NCBI RefSeq assembly: GCF_027532025.1
Contig: NZ_JAPZSY010000002.1
Location: 1-64,000 of the forward strand
Length of the DNA: 64,000 bases
DNA from: Inhella sp.
GTDB taxonomy: Bacteria > Pseudomonadota > Gammaproteobacteria > Burkholderiales > Burkholderiaceae_C
Reading direction: 5' to 3'
A program made the position numbers and the translations under genes. The number at the start of each line of letters is the position of its first letter. Within the stretch, counting starts at the first letter, position 1. Positions 1 through 10,240 of the stretch are shown in pieces. The notes below the pieces were generated by a model that was not told the DNA's origin, made no database searches, and worked only from the letters and a program-made list of their open reading frames with translations.

Positions 1-3
1 CAT
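1..3 (-). CDS. Start codon of a divergent gene lying off the left edge (partial)
   Basis: The reverse complement of bases 1-3 is ATG. Nine bases before it is a near-perfect Shine-Dalgarno, AAGGAG (reverse complement of bases 13-18). This arrangement suggests the start of a leftward gene transcribed divergently from the DUF1631 gene. Nothing of the protein is visible, so no function is proposed. Confidence 0.4.
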
Positions 4-21
4 GCGTTGTCGCTCCTTCTT

Positions 22-37
22 GTGGACACGAGTCCAC
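22..37. repeat. Short inverted repeat in the leader of the leftward gene
   Basis: GTGGAC-ACGA-GTCCAC is a perfect 6-bp inverted repeat with a 4-nt loop. It lies just upstream of the putative Shine-Dalgarno of the leftward gene. It could be an operator half-site pair or a leader hairpin; no T-tract follows, so it does not look like a terminator. The rest of bases 38-203 holds no feature I can support. Confidence 0.35.
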
Positions 38-203
38 GGCGGCGTCGCTCCTAGCCTGCGCCGGACCAGGGGCCACGCCGGCCTGGGCTTCTGCCGCGCA
101 GACTCCTAGCGCAAGAGTTGCGGCTTTCCCGCCACTTTCGTCACCAAGTCTGGGGGAGCCACTGGCATGACAGGCGCCTTTCCCCGTGGTCTGATTCAGG
201 ACC

Positions 204-2117
204 ATGGTCTCCAACGACACCCTTCGCGCCTTGGTCGACGCCGTCACCGCCGATGTGCCGCGTCTGAGCCGCCAGCTGATCGAGAGCATCGGCGCCTGCG
301 TTCAGCAAACTCGACACGTGCTGCTTCGCGACGCTTGGGCCCGACGACGCAAGCGCTTCCAGTTGGAATTCGAAACCAGCCTGCAGCCGAGGCTGGCACA
401 AGCACGGCGGGGCATCGATCCGTTTCGCCCCAAAGAGGTGGCGCTCCACCAGCTGAGCCTGGTGGACGAACATCAAGCGCTGATGGATGTGGGGGTGAAC
501 CACGCCGCCAAGCACTGCCAGGAGCCCTTCTCCAACGAGTTGTACCAACTCAACACGTTCTTCAGCGCGCTGGCGGGCGTGCAACACGGGCGGGAGCCCA
601 ACTGGCTGCGGCCCACCCTCTTTGCCCAGGCCATGGCCGAGGCGCTGGCAGGCAACGACCTGTCGGCGGAGCAGCATTACGCCTTCATGCAGTTGGCCAG
701 CCCGGCGCTGGCCGAAGCGCTGGCCCCGCTGTACCAGTCGCTGATGGCGGTGTTGCAGGAGCACAAGGTGGCGCAGTTGCTGACCACCGCGCCTACCCCC
801 CGCGCGCCCAACACCAGCCTGGCGGACTTGCAGGAACGGGCTGAGTTCACGCGCCAGCGCGATGCCGTCACCACGGTCTTGCCGGGACAGCGCGACCGGG
901 GTTTGTTGTCTCAGATCTACCAGCGGCTGCTCACCGACCCCACCTTGAGCGCGCCGGTGAAGGGCAGTTTGTCCAGGTTCCAAGTCGCGCTCGAGCGCCT
1001 CAGCCTGGTGGACGAGAAGCTGCTGCAAGACCAGCAGCACCCGGCTTGGCGGCTGATCAACGCCGTGGCCGCCTACGGCAGCACGTTCACCAACCCAGGC
1101 GATCATCGACTGGCCGACTTTCTGGCTTTCCTGGAAGAGCAAACCTCGGCCCTGCTCAACGCGCCCGCCCTGAGCAGTCAGCACTTCGAGGGACTGCGGC
1201 GCCTGATCGACGCGTTCATCGCACGCCAGGTGCGCGCCTCCACGGTCCAACCCTCGGCCGCGGAGCTGACGAAACTCGCGCGACGCAAACAGCGCGCCAG
1301 TTGGACCTCGCTGGTGCGCGACCAGTTGAAAGCCCAGTTGGCGGGCATTGCCGTCAGCCGCAGCCTGCGGCGCTTTCTCACCGACACCTGGGTCGACGCC
1401 ATCGTGCACAGCATGGTCGAACATGGCGAGGACTCGGAACTGGCTCAATCCCAGATCCACTTGGTGGATGAGCTCATCGACAGCCTGATGCCCTTGCCGG
1501 ATCAGGCCGCCCGCGACGAACTCCGCGGCCGCCTGCCGAGCCTGATTCGCCGCCTGGAGATCGGCCTGCAATCCATCCAACTGGCGCCGGAGCAGAGCCG
1601 CGACTTCTTCACCGAGCTCATGGCCCTCCATGGACGGGTGCTCAGTGGCAAGGGCTTGGGCGTCCCGACGCAGAGCCCCGTTGACGCCCCCGAGTCGCGC
1701 TACGCCCGCGACTCGCGACTCGACCCCGAGAGCAGCCTGCAGAGCGTGTTGGCCGAGCGCCACAGCGAGTTCGGTTCGGTCTGGGCCACGGCTGACGTGG
1801 ACCGCACCTTGCTGCCCACTCAGCCGCAGGCACTGCAAGCGGGCGAGTCGCTGCGCCCCGACCAAGCGTGGATCGCCAGCCTGCACATCGGACACTGGCT
1901 GCACCTGATGGCCCACGGGCAATGGCGGACCGCCCAACTCGGCTGGATCAGCGAAGACGGCGAGTTCTACTTGTTCGTGGGCCAAGACGAGGCCGAGCGG
2001 CAGTCCATCACCCGCGGCGCCCTGCGGCAGCTCTACCGCAGCGGACTGGCCATCAACCTGGAGCAAGAGGGCGCCGTCGAACGCGCCATCCACGCGCTGA
2101 TGCAAGACCTGCCATGA
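204..2117 (+). CDS. DUF1631 family protein
   Basis: A 637-aa soluble, helix-rich protein recognisable as the DUF1631 family common in Beta- and Gammaproteobacteria; no biochemical function is established. The N-terminal third carries the family's conserved stretch around LSLVDEHQALMDVGV and the PFSNELYQLN region. The C-terminal end (RQSITRGALRQLYRSGLAI) has the family's closing helix. An in-frame TGA at 192-194 blocks any longer reading, so ATG 204 is the first usable start, although its Shine-Dalgarno (AGGA) is very close. The length is somewhat below what I recall for the family. The stop overlaps the patatin start as ATGA, so the two are probably translationally coupled. Confidence 0.85.
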   Translation: MVSNDTLRALVDAVTADVPRLSRQLIESIGACVQQTRHVLLRDAWARRRKRFQLEFETSLQPRLAQARRGIDPFRPKEVALHQLSLVDEHQALMDVGVNHAAKHCQEPFSNELYQLNTFFSALAGVQHGREPNWLRPTLFAQAMAEALAGNDLSAEQHYAFMQLASPALAEALAPLYQSLMAVLQEHKVAQLLTTAPTPRAPNTSLADLQERAEFTRQRDAVTTVLPGQRDRGLLSQIYQRLLTDPTLSAPVKGSLSRFQVALERLSLVDEKLLQDQQHPAWRLINAVAAYGSTFTNPGDHRLADFLAFLEEQTSALLNAPALSSQHFEGLRRLIDAFIARQVRASTVQPSAAELTKLARRKQRASWTSLVRDQLKAQLAGIAVSRSLRRFLTDTWVDAIVHSMVEHGEDSELAQSQIHLVDELIDSLMPLPDQAARDELRGRLPSLIRRLEIGLQSIQLAPEQSRDFFTELMALHGRVLSGKGLGVPTQSPVDAPESRYARDSRLDPESSLQSVLAERHSEFGSVWATADVDRTLLPTQPQALQAGESLRPDQAWIASLHIGHWLHLMAHGQWRTAQLGWISEDGEFYLFVGQDEAERQSITRGALRQLYRSGLAINLEQEGAVERAIHALMQDLP

Positions 2118-4339
2118 GGCCCAATGGCCCGTGGGCCTGGGGACTGGTCTTGGGCTGGACCCTGAGCCTGGGCGTGGCGGCTGAGCCCGCTCCGCCGGTT
2201 CGCCCTGCCGTGGGGCTGGTGCTCTCGGGCGGCGGCGCCCGGGGCTTGGCCCACATCGGCGTTCTCAAGGTCCTGGAGCGCGAGCGCATCCCCGTGCAGG
2301 CCGTGGCCGGCACGTCGATGGGGGCCATCGTGGGGGGGCTCTACGCCTCCGGCCTACCGGCTGCCGAGTTGGAGCGCGAGCTGCTGGCCTTGGATTGGGC
2401 CGAGGTCTTTGCCAACCGGGTGGACCGGCCCCACCTGCCCCAAAGGCGCAAAGAAGAAGACTACGCGTTTTCCGGCGCCGTCGAGCTGGGCCTTCGACAG
2501 GGCGAATTGCGCGCGCCGCAGGGCACGGTGTCAACCCGAATGCTGGAGGTGCTGCTGCGCCGCCTGACCCTGCCCGTGCGCCACGTGCGCCACTTCGACG
2601 AGTTGCCCCTGCCTTACCGCGCCGTAGCAACCGACATGGAAACCGGTGACGCGCGCGTGCTGGCCGAGGGCGACTTGGCCCACGCCATGCGCGCGAGCAT
2701 GAGCGTGCCCGGGGTGTTTGCGCCCATCGAATGGGGCCAGCAGCTGTTGGGCGACGGTGGCCTGGTGAACAACCTGCCCGTGGACGTGGCACGCGGGCTC
2801 GGCGCGCAGCGGCTCATCGCCGTCAACGTGGGCACGCCGCTGGCGCCCCGCAAGAGCCTGAATTCCCTGCTGGGCTTGACCGCGCAAATGGTCAACATCC
2901 TGACCGAGCAAAACGTCAAACGCAGTGTGGCCAGCCTGGGCGCCGACGACCTGCTGATCACCCCCGACTTGTCGAGCTACAGCTCGGGGGACTTCAGCCA
3001 AGCCGCTGCCATCATCCGCGCTGGTGAGCAGGCCGCGGAAGCCCTGTTGCCCCAACTGCGAGCCCATGCGGTGTCCGCCACCGACTACGCGGCCTGGCAG
3101 GCTCAGCGGCGCGTGATGGAGCTGCCACCGCCTCGGGTGGTGGCCGTGCGCTTCGAAGGCAGCACCGCCACCCGTCCTGCGCGTCATGCGCCGCTGCTGG
3201 AATCCCGCGTGGGCGCCCCCTTCGACAGCGCCAAGGCGGTGCGCGACACCCAACAACTGGCGGCCACCGGCGACTACCAGCGCGTGGATTTCCGCCTGGA
3301 CCCCACGCCAGTGGGCGACGCCTTGGTGTTCGAGTTGGACGACAAGTCTTGGGGTCCCAACTACTTCCGCATCGGACTGGACCTGTCCACCGACGGCGCG
3401 GGCGATAGCCACTTCAACTTGCGCATCAGCCACAACCGCCACTGGATCAACACGCTGGGTGGCGAGTGGCGCAACCAGCTGACGCTGGGGCGCAACCCGC
3501 GCCTCTTCACCGAGGTCTACCAGCCGCTGACCGAGCAAGCGGGCACCCCATGGGATGGGTTCGTGGCCGTCTGGGCCGAAAGCCTCGGTCGCCCGGTTTC
3601 GCTGTACGACGATCGCGGCCAAGAGATGGCTCTGCTGCAACGGCGCAGCTTGGGCTCGGGCTTGGACTTCGGTCAACCCATCGGCCGGCTGGGTGAATGG
3701 CGCGCTGGCCTGTGGCAACAAACGTGGCAGTGGAAGCAACGCGTGGCCGCTCGCCCCGTCGACCCATCCTGGCTAGAGCAAACGCAGCGCATCCAAGGCC
3801 TGAGGCTGACCGCCCGAGCCGATTTGCTCGACGACGCCAACTTCCCACGCAACGGTTGGCGGGCCTCGGCCACTGGGCTGTGGGGAAGCCAGCGGGGCAG
3901 CGAACGCTCGGTGCGGCGGCTGGAGCTCGACGCGACGGGCGTGCTCAGTTGGGGCATCGACACCCTCGGTCTCACGCTGCGAACGGCCGCCTCCCGGCAG
4001 GGGCGGGACCAACTCGGCGGCGTCTACGCCCTGGGCGGGTTTCATCAACTGTCGGGCCTGCAGACCGACCAGCTCAGCGGCAACGCCCTGCTGTTGGGGC
4101 GCTTGGTGTGGCAGCGACGCCTGACCGACGCCCCCGTGTTCACCCGAGGTTGGTTCATGGGTGCTTCCCTGGAGGCCGGCAACACATGGGCCGACGCCCG
4201 TCAACTCAAGCCCAGCCACCTGCGCTGGGCGACCAGCGCCTTCGTGGGTGCCGACACCGGCTTGGGGCCGCTTTACTTGGCTGTGGGCAGCGCGCTGAAC
4301 GGACGCACCGCGCTCTACCTGTTCATCGGTCGGCCGTAG
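2114..4339 (+). CDS. Patatin-like phospholipase with POTRA and outer-membrane beta-barrel (type Vd autotransporter, PlpD-like)
   Basis: A 741-aa secreted lipase candidate. Residues 1-22 look like a signal peptide. The patatin domain follows: oxyanion loop GGGARG (about 39-44), nucleophile elbow GTSMG (Ser68) and the catalytic DGG near residue 214, giving the patatin Ser-Asp dyad. After a linker there is a POTRA-like segment (about 335-410, VVAVRFEGSTATR) and a C-terminal 16-strand Omp85/BamA-type barrel ending in an aromatic-rich strand (ALYLFIGRP). This order is that of PlpD/FplA type Vd autotransporters, where the barrel secretes and displays the lipase. The ORF-track start at 1868 lies inside the previous gene; ATG 2114 overlaps its stop. 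The 3' end overlaps the convergent engB by 17 nt. Confidence 0.92.
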   Translation: MRPNGPWAWGLVLGWTLSLGVAAEPAPPVRPAVGLVLSGGGARGLAHIGVLKVLERERIPVQAVAGTSMGAIVGGLYASGLPAAELERELLALDWAEVFANRVDRPHLPQRRKEEDYAFSGAVELGLRQGELRAPQGTVSTRMLEVLLRRLTLPVRHVRHFDELPLPYRAVATDMETGDARVLAEGDLAHAMRASMSVPGVFAPIEWGQQLLGDGGLVNNLPVDVARGLGAQRLIAVNVGTPLAPRKSLNSLLGLTAQMVNILTEQNVKRSVASLGADDLLITPDLSSYSSGDFSQAAAIIRAGEQAAEALLPQLRAHAVSATDYAAWQAQRRVMELPPPRVVAVRFEGSTATRPARHAPLLESRVGAPFDSAKAVRDTQQLAATGDYQRVDFRLDPTPVGDALVFELDDKSWGPNYFRIGLDLSTDGAGDSHFNLRISHNRHWINTLGGEWRNQLTLGRNPRLFTEVYQPLTEQAGTPWDGFVAVWAESLGRPVSLYDDRGQEMALLQRRSLGSGLDFGQPIGRLGEWRAGLWQQTWQWKQRVAARPVDPSWLEQTQRIQGLRLTARADLLDDANFPRNGWRASATGLWGSQRGSERSVRRLELDATGVLSWGIDTLGLTLRTAASRQGRDQLGGVYALGGFHQLSGLQTDQLSGNALLLGRLVWQRRLTDAPVFTRGWFMGASLEAGNTWADARQLKPSHLRWATSAFVGADTGLGPLYLAVGSALNGRTALYLFIGRP

Positions 4340-5054
4340 GCGGCTCACCCTCGCCGACGGGCGGCGTCGCGGCATCGGGCGCCGAGCCCGCCGATGCCCA
4401 CTCGTGCAGTTGCCGCGCCGCGTCGGCCACGCCCTGGTTCTTCAATGCGGAGAACAGGGCCACGCCGATGTCGCTCTGCTCGGTCAGCACGTAGCTGGCC
4501 AGCAACTCCTGGGTCTGGCGCAAGATGGCCGTTTGCTCTTTGCGGTTGAGCTTGTCGGCCTTGGTCAGCAGCACCAGCAGGCTGATCTCGCCAGCGTAGA
4601 TGCGCTCGGCCATGAAGTCGATCAGCTGCCGGTCCAAATCGGTCAGGCCGTGGCGACTGTCCACCATCTGCACCACGCCGCGCAGCGGTTGACGCTGCTG
4701 CAGGTAGTCGGCCATGACCTGCTGCCAGCGCTTCTTGGCCTCGCGATTGACCGCCGCATAGCCGTAGCCCGGCAGGTCGGCCCACAACTGATTGGGCTCG
4801 TCCTTCGGCCCCACATGGAACAGGTTGATGTGCTGGGTGCGTCCGGGCGTCTTCGACGCAAAGGCCAAGCGCTTGGTTTGCGCCAAGGTGTTGATGGCCG
4901 TGCTCTTGCCAGCGTTCGAGCGCCCGACGAAAGCCACCTCGGGGAGGCCGGTGTCGGGCACCTGGTGCAGCTGCGCCGCCGTGGTGAAAAAGCGCGCGGT
5001 GTGGGCCCAGCCCAGCACCTCTTTGTCGGACAGGGTGGGGGTGGGCTCGGTCAT
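4323..5054 (-). CDS. engB: Ribosome-biogenesis GTP-binding protein EngB (YihA)
   Basis: A TRAFAC-class small GTPase needed for late assembly of the 50S ribosomal subunit. All G motifs are visible: G1 GRSNAGKS (about 44-51), G2 in TPGRTQHIN, G3 DLPGYG and G4 LTKADK. I chose ATG 5054 (243 aa). An upstream in-frame ATG at 5066 overlaps a TACAAT sequence (TTACAATG) that reads as a -10 box, so a transcript would begin only just before ATG 5054 and the message would be nearly leaderless. The gene is convergent with the patatin gene (17-nt overlap of coding ends) and divergent from cytochrome c4. Confidence 0.95.
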   Translation of the reverse strand: MTEPTPTLSDKEVLGWAHTARFFTTAAQLHQVPDTGLPEVAFVGRSNAGKSTAINTLAQTKRLAFASKTPGRTQHINLFHVGPKDEPNQLWADLPGYGYAAVNREAKKRWQQVMADYLQQRQPLRGVVQMVDSRHGLTDLDRQLIDFMAERIYAGEISLLVLLTKADKLNRKEQTAILRQTQELLASYVLTEQSDIGVALFSALKNQGVADAARQLHEWASAGSAPDAATPPVGEGEPPTADR

Positions 5055-5064
5055 AGAGGCGCGC

Positions 5065-5070
5065 ATTGTA
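5065..5070 (-). promoter_or_regulatory. Candidate -10 box (TACAAT) of engB
   Basis: On the minus strand the sequence TTACAATG contains a good -10 hexamer, TACAAT. A start site 6-8 nt downstream would fall only a few bases before ATG 5054, giving a nearly leaderless mRNA. No convincing -35 was seen, and no Shine-Dalgarno is present before either candidate ATG. Confidence 0.4.
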
Positions 5071-5143
5071 AGATTCGGCGCCTTTTGGGTTGCCCTCGCG
5101 GCCCATTCAAGACGCTCCCCTGCCAAGAAAGCGCCCCCGCACC

Positions 5144-5761
5144 ATGAAGCTGCGACTCCTCGCCCTTGCCCTGTTTGCCGCCAGTGCCGTCCAGGCCGTC
5201 GAGCCGCCCAAGGCGCCGGTGAAGCCCGATCTGGCCAAGGGCCAAGCCATCGCCACCCAAGTTTGTGCGGCCTGCCACACGGCCGATGGCTCGCGCGGCA
5301 GCCCGGCCAACCCGATCTTGGCCGGCCAACACCCCGAGTACCTGGTCAAGCAGCTGCAGGAATACAAAAGCGGCAAGCGCAAGAACGCCATCATGGCGGG
5401 CTTCGCCGGCACACTGAGCGACGACGACATGCGCAACGTGGCCGCCTTCTACGCGAGCAAGTCGGCCAAACCGGGCTTCGCCAAGAACAAGGCCACCATC
5501 GAGCTGGGTCAGAAGATCTACCGCGGCGGCATCATGGCCAAGGGAGTTCCTGCCTGCGCCGCCTGCCACGGCCCCACTGGAGCTGGTATCCCTGCCCAGT
5601 ACGCGCGATTGGCGGGCCAGCATGCCGATTACATCGAGGCCCAGATGTTGGCCTTCCGCAGCGGCGCGCGCGCCAACAACGCCCAGATGACGGGGGTCGC
5701 CGCCAACATGAACGACGCCGAAATCAAGGCCGTGTCCGATTACATCGCCGGCCTGCGCTGA
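5144..5761 (+). CDS. Cytochrome c4 (diheme c-type cytochrome)
   Basis: A 205-aa periplasmic diheme cytochrome that passes electrons to terminal oxidases. A signal peptide (about 1-18, ending AVQA) is followed by two homologous cytochrome c domains, each with a CAACH heme site (residues 41-45 and 138-142). Distal Met ligands are plausibly in NAIMAGF and NAQMTGV. ATG 5144 begins the signal peptide; the longer reading from 5090 adds only unlikely sequence. A strong terminator follows. The downstream genes resB and ccsB encode the machinery that attaches heme to proteins of this kind. Confidence 0.94.
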   Translation: MKLRLLALALFAASAVQAVEPPKAPVKPDLAKGQAIATQVCAACHTADGSRGSPANPILAGQHPEYLVKQLQEYKSGKRKNAIMAGFAGTLSDDDMRNVAAFYASKSAKPGFAKNKATIELGQKIYRGGIMAKGVPACAACHGPTGAGIPAQYARLAGQHADYIEAQMLAFRSGARANNAQMTGVAANMNDAEIKAVSDYIAGLR

Positions 5762-5782
5762 CCGACCCGACCCCACGCACAG

Positions 5783-5810
5783 AAGCCGGTGCCCCGCACC
5801 GGCTTTTTTT
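5783..5810 (+). terminator. Rho-independent terminator after cytochrome c4
   Basis: AAGCCGGTGC-CCC-GCACCGGCTT forms a perfect 10-bp hairpin with a 3-nt loop and runs into seven T residues. It lies 22 nt after the cytochrome c4 stop and just before resB, so resB must have its own promoter downstream of it (GGACAATG around 5817-5824 resembles a -10 touching the start codon). Confidence 0.9.
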
Positions 5811-5821
5811 ACGCCCGGACA

Positions 5822-7903
5822 ATGCAGCCCGTGACTGTCTCCTCCCGCCTCTCCCAATCCGGCAAAGAGCTGCTCGAGCTGCTGGCCTCCATGCGGTTCG
5901 CCATCTCGCTGCTGGCGCTCATCAGCATCGCCTCGGTCATCGGGACCGTGGTGCAGCAGCGCCAGCCGGCCAACAACTACGTCAACCAGTTCGGGCCGTT
6001 TTGGGCCGATTTGTTTGGTCGCCTGGACCTGTTCACGGTCTACAGCGCCCCTTGGTTCTTGTTGGCGTTGGCGTTTTTGGTCGTTTCCACCTCGTTGTGC
6101 GTGGCGCGCAACACCCCCAAGATCTTGCGCGACCTGCGCGACGCCAAGCTGCACTTGCGCCCGGCCAGCCTTCGCGCCTACCCCCACAAGACCGATTCGG
6201 CGTGGACGCTGGCGCCGGCTGACACGCAGGCCACCGTGCTGGCGCGACTGGGTGCTTTGGGTTGGACACCCAAGCTCGATGCCCGCGCCGATGGCACCCT
6301 GATTGCGGCGCGCAAAGGCGGGGCGCACAAGCTGGGCTACATCGCCGCCCACAGCGCCATCGTGCTGATCTGCCTGGGCGGCTTGTTGGACGGCGACCTC
6401 GTGGTGCGCACGCTGGCCAAGATCCAGGGCAAGACCCTGTACACCGGCACGGGCAACACGGTGCCCACGCTCGAGCCACACAGCCTGGACGTTCGCAACC
6501 CCAGTTACCGCGCCAACCTCTTTGTGCCGGAAGGGGACAGCGCCCGCATGGCGCTGCTGAACCTGCCCGGCGGCCTGCTGGTGCAGCCCCTGCCGTTCGA
6601 GCTGGAGCTCAAGCGCTTCGTCGTCGAGTACTACGACACCGGGATGCCCAAACTGTTCGCCAGCGACGTGGTGCTGCGCGATGAGAACGGCGAGCACCCG
6701 GCCCGCATCGAAGTCAACAAACCGCTCATCCACCGCGGCATCGCCATCTATCAAAGCAGCTTCGAAGACGGGGGGTCGGCCCTGCGTCTGAAGCTCGAGC
6801 CATGGCGTGGGAACGAGGGGCGTGCCCTCGAGGCCCTGGTGGGCAAGCCACAACCCTTGCCCGGCACCCGGTACACGCTGGAGCCCTCCGACCTGCGCGT
6901 GATCAACGTGGAAAACCTGGCGCCGCCCGCCAGTGCAGAGGCCGCCTCCAATCCGCCTCAACCGCCAGCGTTGGCGATGTCCGGGCTGGGCAAACACCTG
7001 GGTTCGGGCGCGAAAGACCCGAACGACAAGCGCTTGCGAAACATCGGCCCCAGCCTCACGTATCGCTTGCGAGATCCAGCGGGACAAGCGCTCGAGTTCC
7101 AAAGCTACATGGTGCCCGTGGAACTGGATGGCACGCGGGTGTTCTTGATGGGCGTGCGCGACTCGGTTCAAGAGGAGTTCCGTTACCTGCGGTTGCCGGC
7201 CGATGAAAACGACAGCTTGGCCGGCTGGCTGCGCTTGCGCCGCGCCCTGAACGACCCCGCCCTGCGGGCGCAAGCCGCGCGCGCCGTGGCCGAGCAAGCC
7301 GCGCCGCGCGCCGACCTGCAGCCCCAACTGCAAGCCACGGCCGAGCAGGTGCTGGCCCTGTTCTCGGGGGAGCAGCCTGTCGGCGAAGCCCGCGGCGGAT
7401 TGGCCGCCTTGGGCGCCCACGTGGAGCAGCGCGTGCCGGCGGGCGAGCGAGAAGGCATGGCCAATGTGTTGATGCGCTTGCTCAACAGCGGCTTGCTCGA
7501 ACTCGATCGGGCGGCCCGCGCACGCGACGGCGTGGCGTGGCCCGAGGCCGACGACGCCCGCCAGCGCTTCATGGCCCAGGCCGTGCTGGCGCTGTCGGAC
7601 AGCGCCTTCTACCCCGTCCCTTACCTCGTGACCTTGGACGGCTTTGACAAGCGTCATGCCAGCGTGTTCCAGGTGGCGCGGGCGCCGGGTCAAACCCTCG
7701 TGTATTTGGGGGCAGTGTTGCTGACCATCGGGGTGTTTGCGATGCTCTACATCCGCGAGCGTCGGCTGTGGCTGTGGCTCGCTCCCCACGGCAGCGGCAC
7801 TTCTTTGACGATGGCGCTGTCCAGCTCCCGCCCCGGTAGCGAACTCGATGCCGAGTTTGCCCAACTCCAAGCCGCACTGCAGCCTCCCGTTCCGTCCCCA
7901 TGA
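5822..7903 (+). CDS. resB: Cytochrome c biogenesis protein ResB (Ccs1, System II)
   Basis: A 693-aa membrane protein of the System II (Ccs) cytochrome c synthetase, which works with CcsB/CcsA to export heme and ligate it to CXXCH apocytochromes. Three N-terminal transmembrane segments are visible (around FAISLLALISIASVIGTVV, WFLLALAFLVVSTSL and GYIAAHSAIVLICLGGLL). A large periplasmic domain containing the ResB signature (INKPLIHRGIAIYQSSF-like) follows, and a C-terminal helix (VYLGAVLLTIGVFAMLY). The ORF-track start at 5789 sits inside the terminator; ATG 5822 is the realistic start. Its stop overlaps the ccsB start (ATGA). Confidence 0.93.
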   Translation: MQPVTVSSRLSQSGKELLELLASMRFAISLLALISIASVIGTVVQQRQPANNYVNQFGPFWADLFGRLDLFTVYSAPWFLLALAFLVVSTSLCVARNTPKILRDLRDAKLHLRPASLRAYPHKTDSAWTLAPADTQATVLARLGALGWTPKLDARADGTLIAARKGGAHKLGYIAAHSAIVLICLGGLLDGDLVVRTLAKIQGKTLYTGTGNTVPTLEPHSLDVRNPSYRANLFVPEGDSARMALLNLPGGLLVQPLPFELELKRFVVEYYDTGMPKLFASDVVLRDENGEHPARIEVNKPLIHRGIAIYQSSFEDGGSALRLKLEPWRGNEGRALEALVGKPQPLPGTRYTLEPSDLRVINVENLAPPASAEAASNPPQPPALAMSGLGKHLGSGAKDPNDKRLRNIGPSLTYRLRDPAGQALEFQSYMVPVELDGTRVFLMGVRDSVQEEFRYLRLPADENDSLAGWLRLRRALNDPALRAQAARAVAEQAAPRADLQPQLQATAEQVLALFSGEQPVGEARGGLAALGAHVEQRVPAGEREGMANVLMRLLNSGLLELDRAARARDGVAWPEADDARQRFMAQAVLALSDSAFYPVPYLVTLDGFDKRHASVFQVARAPGQTLVYLGAVLLTIGVFAMLYIRERRLWLWLAPHGSGTSLTMALSSSRPGSELDAEFAQLQAALQPPVPSP

Positions 7904-9237
7904 CCACCACCGCCATCCCCTTGCCCACCCCAGCGCCCTCGCGGCGCAGTGCCTTCGACTGGGTGTTTGCTGCCCTGGTGCTGGCCGGCACGGCCTACGC
8001 CTTCTGGCGCTACAACGGCTCGATGGACGGCTACGAAAAAGCGGTGCTGCTGGGCAGTGCCCCATCGCTCATCGCGCTGGGCTGGTTCTGGGCGCCGCTG
8101 CGCACCCTGAGCTTGGTGGTGGGCGCGGCCTCGCTGCTGGCCATCGGTCTGTACAGCGGCCACCGCGACGCCTTCGGGGCCGACTTGGCCGTGGCCGAAC
8201 AACTGTTCTTGCTCAAGTACGGTCTGGCGAGCCAGAGCGCCATTTTGTGGATGTCTTTCTTGGTGGTGCTGGCCACCGGCTTTTATTGGTTGGGACTGCT
8301 GACGCGCAGCGACGCCATGGAGGCCCTGGGCACCCGCTTGACCTGGGGCGCCGTGGGCATGGCCCTCATCGGCACCTTGGTGCGCTGGTTCGAGAGCCAC
8401 CAGATCGCGCCGGACATCGGGCACATCCCGGTGAGCAACCTGTACGAAGTCTTCATCATGTTCACCTGGATGACGGCGCTTTTCTACCTCTATTACGAAG
8501 AGCGCTACCGCACCCGGGCCCTGGGCGCCTGGGTCATGCTCATCGTGTCGGCTGGTGTGGCTTTCTTGCTTTGGTACGCCTTCTCGCGCAGCGCCCACGA
8601 GATCCAGCCCCTGGTGCCGGCGCTCCAAAGTTGGTGGATGAAGATCCATGTGCCCGCCAACTTCGTGGGCTACGGCTGCTTTGCGCTGGCCGCCATGGTC
8701 GCCCTGGCCGCCTTGCTGCGCACCGCCGACGCGCGCTCGCTGTGGGTCGGACTGGTCGTGCTGCCGCTGGGCCTGGTGGCCGTGCTGCTGGGCTTTGCGC
8801 AGTTCGGGGCTCTGGAAGAAAAGACCATCACCGGCCTGCACGCTTGGGCGCGTAAGTTCGGTGGCGTTGGCGTGTTCCTGGCCGTGTGCGTGGCACTGCG
8901 CGAGCGCTTCACCGCCCGCCTGCCGGCCCTGCCCGTGCTGGACGAACTCATGTACCGCGCCATCGCGCTCGGCTTCGCGTTCTTCACCGTCGCCACCATC
9001 CTGGGCGCCTTCTGGGCCGCCGAGGCCTGGGGCGGCTACTGGAGCTGGGACCCGAAGGAAACCTGGGCCCTCATCGTCTGGCTGAACTACGCGGCCTGGC
9101 TGCACATGCGCCTCATGAAGGGCCTGCGCGGCGCCATCGCCAACTGGTGGGCAGTGATTGGCTTGCTGGTCACGACCTTTGCCTTCCTTGGGGTCAACAT
9201 GTTCCTCAGCGGCCTGCACAGTTACGGGCAGCTGTAA
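7900..9237 (+). CDS. ccsB: Cytochrome c biogenesis protein CcsB (CcsA/ResC family)
   Basis: A 445-aa polytopic membrane protein, the heme-handling partner of ResB in System II. It has multiple transmembrane helices and the tryptophan-rich WWD signature near the C terminus ([20 protein letters not shown]), which binds heme at the periplasmic face. Conserved histidines that could be axial heme ligands occur in the flanking helices (for example in [10 protein letters not shown] and [10 protein letters not shown]). Start and stop overlap with resB shows tight coupling. In the literature this family is named both CcsA and CcsB. Confidence 0.93.
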   Translation: MTTTAIPLPTPAPSRRSAFDWVFAALVLAGTAYAFWRYNGSMDGYEKAVLLGSAPSLIALGWFWAPLRTLSLVVGAASLLAIGLYSGHRDAFGADLAVAEQLFLLKYGLASQSAILWMSFLVVLATGFYWLGLLTRSDAMEALGTRLTWGAVGMALIGTLVRWFESHQIAPDIGHIPVSNLYEVFIMFTWMTALFYLYYEERYRTRALGAWVMLIVSAGVAFLLWYAFSRSAHEIQPLVPALQSWWMKIHVPANFVGYGCFALAAMVALAALLRTADARSLWVGLVVLPLGLVAVLLGFAQFGALEEKTITGLHAWARKFGGVGVFLAVCVALRERFTARLPALPVLDELMYRAIALGFAFFTVATILGAFWAAEAWGGYWSWDPKETWALIVWLNYAAWLHMRLMKGLRGAIANWWAVIGLLVTTFAFLGVNMFLSGLHSYGQL

Positions 9238-9286
9238 GGACGGCGCGGCCCGGCACGACCCACCTCAGCACCCAGGAGCTCCCGTC

Positions 9287-10236
<950 letters not shown>

Positions 10237-10240
<4 letters not shown>

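Noticed and set aside
141-2105. A 654-aa minus-strand ORF opposite the DUF1631 gene
   Set aside because: No motif, biased composition and full overlap with a recognised family.
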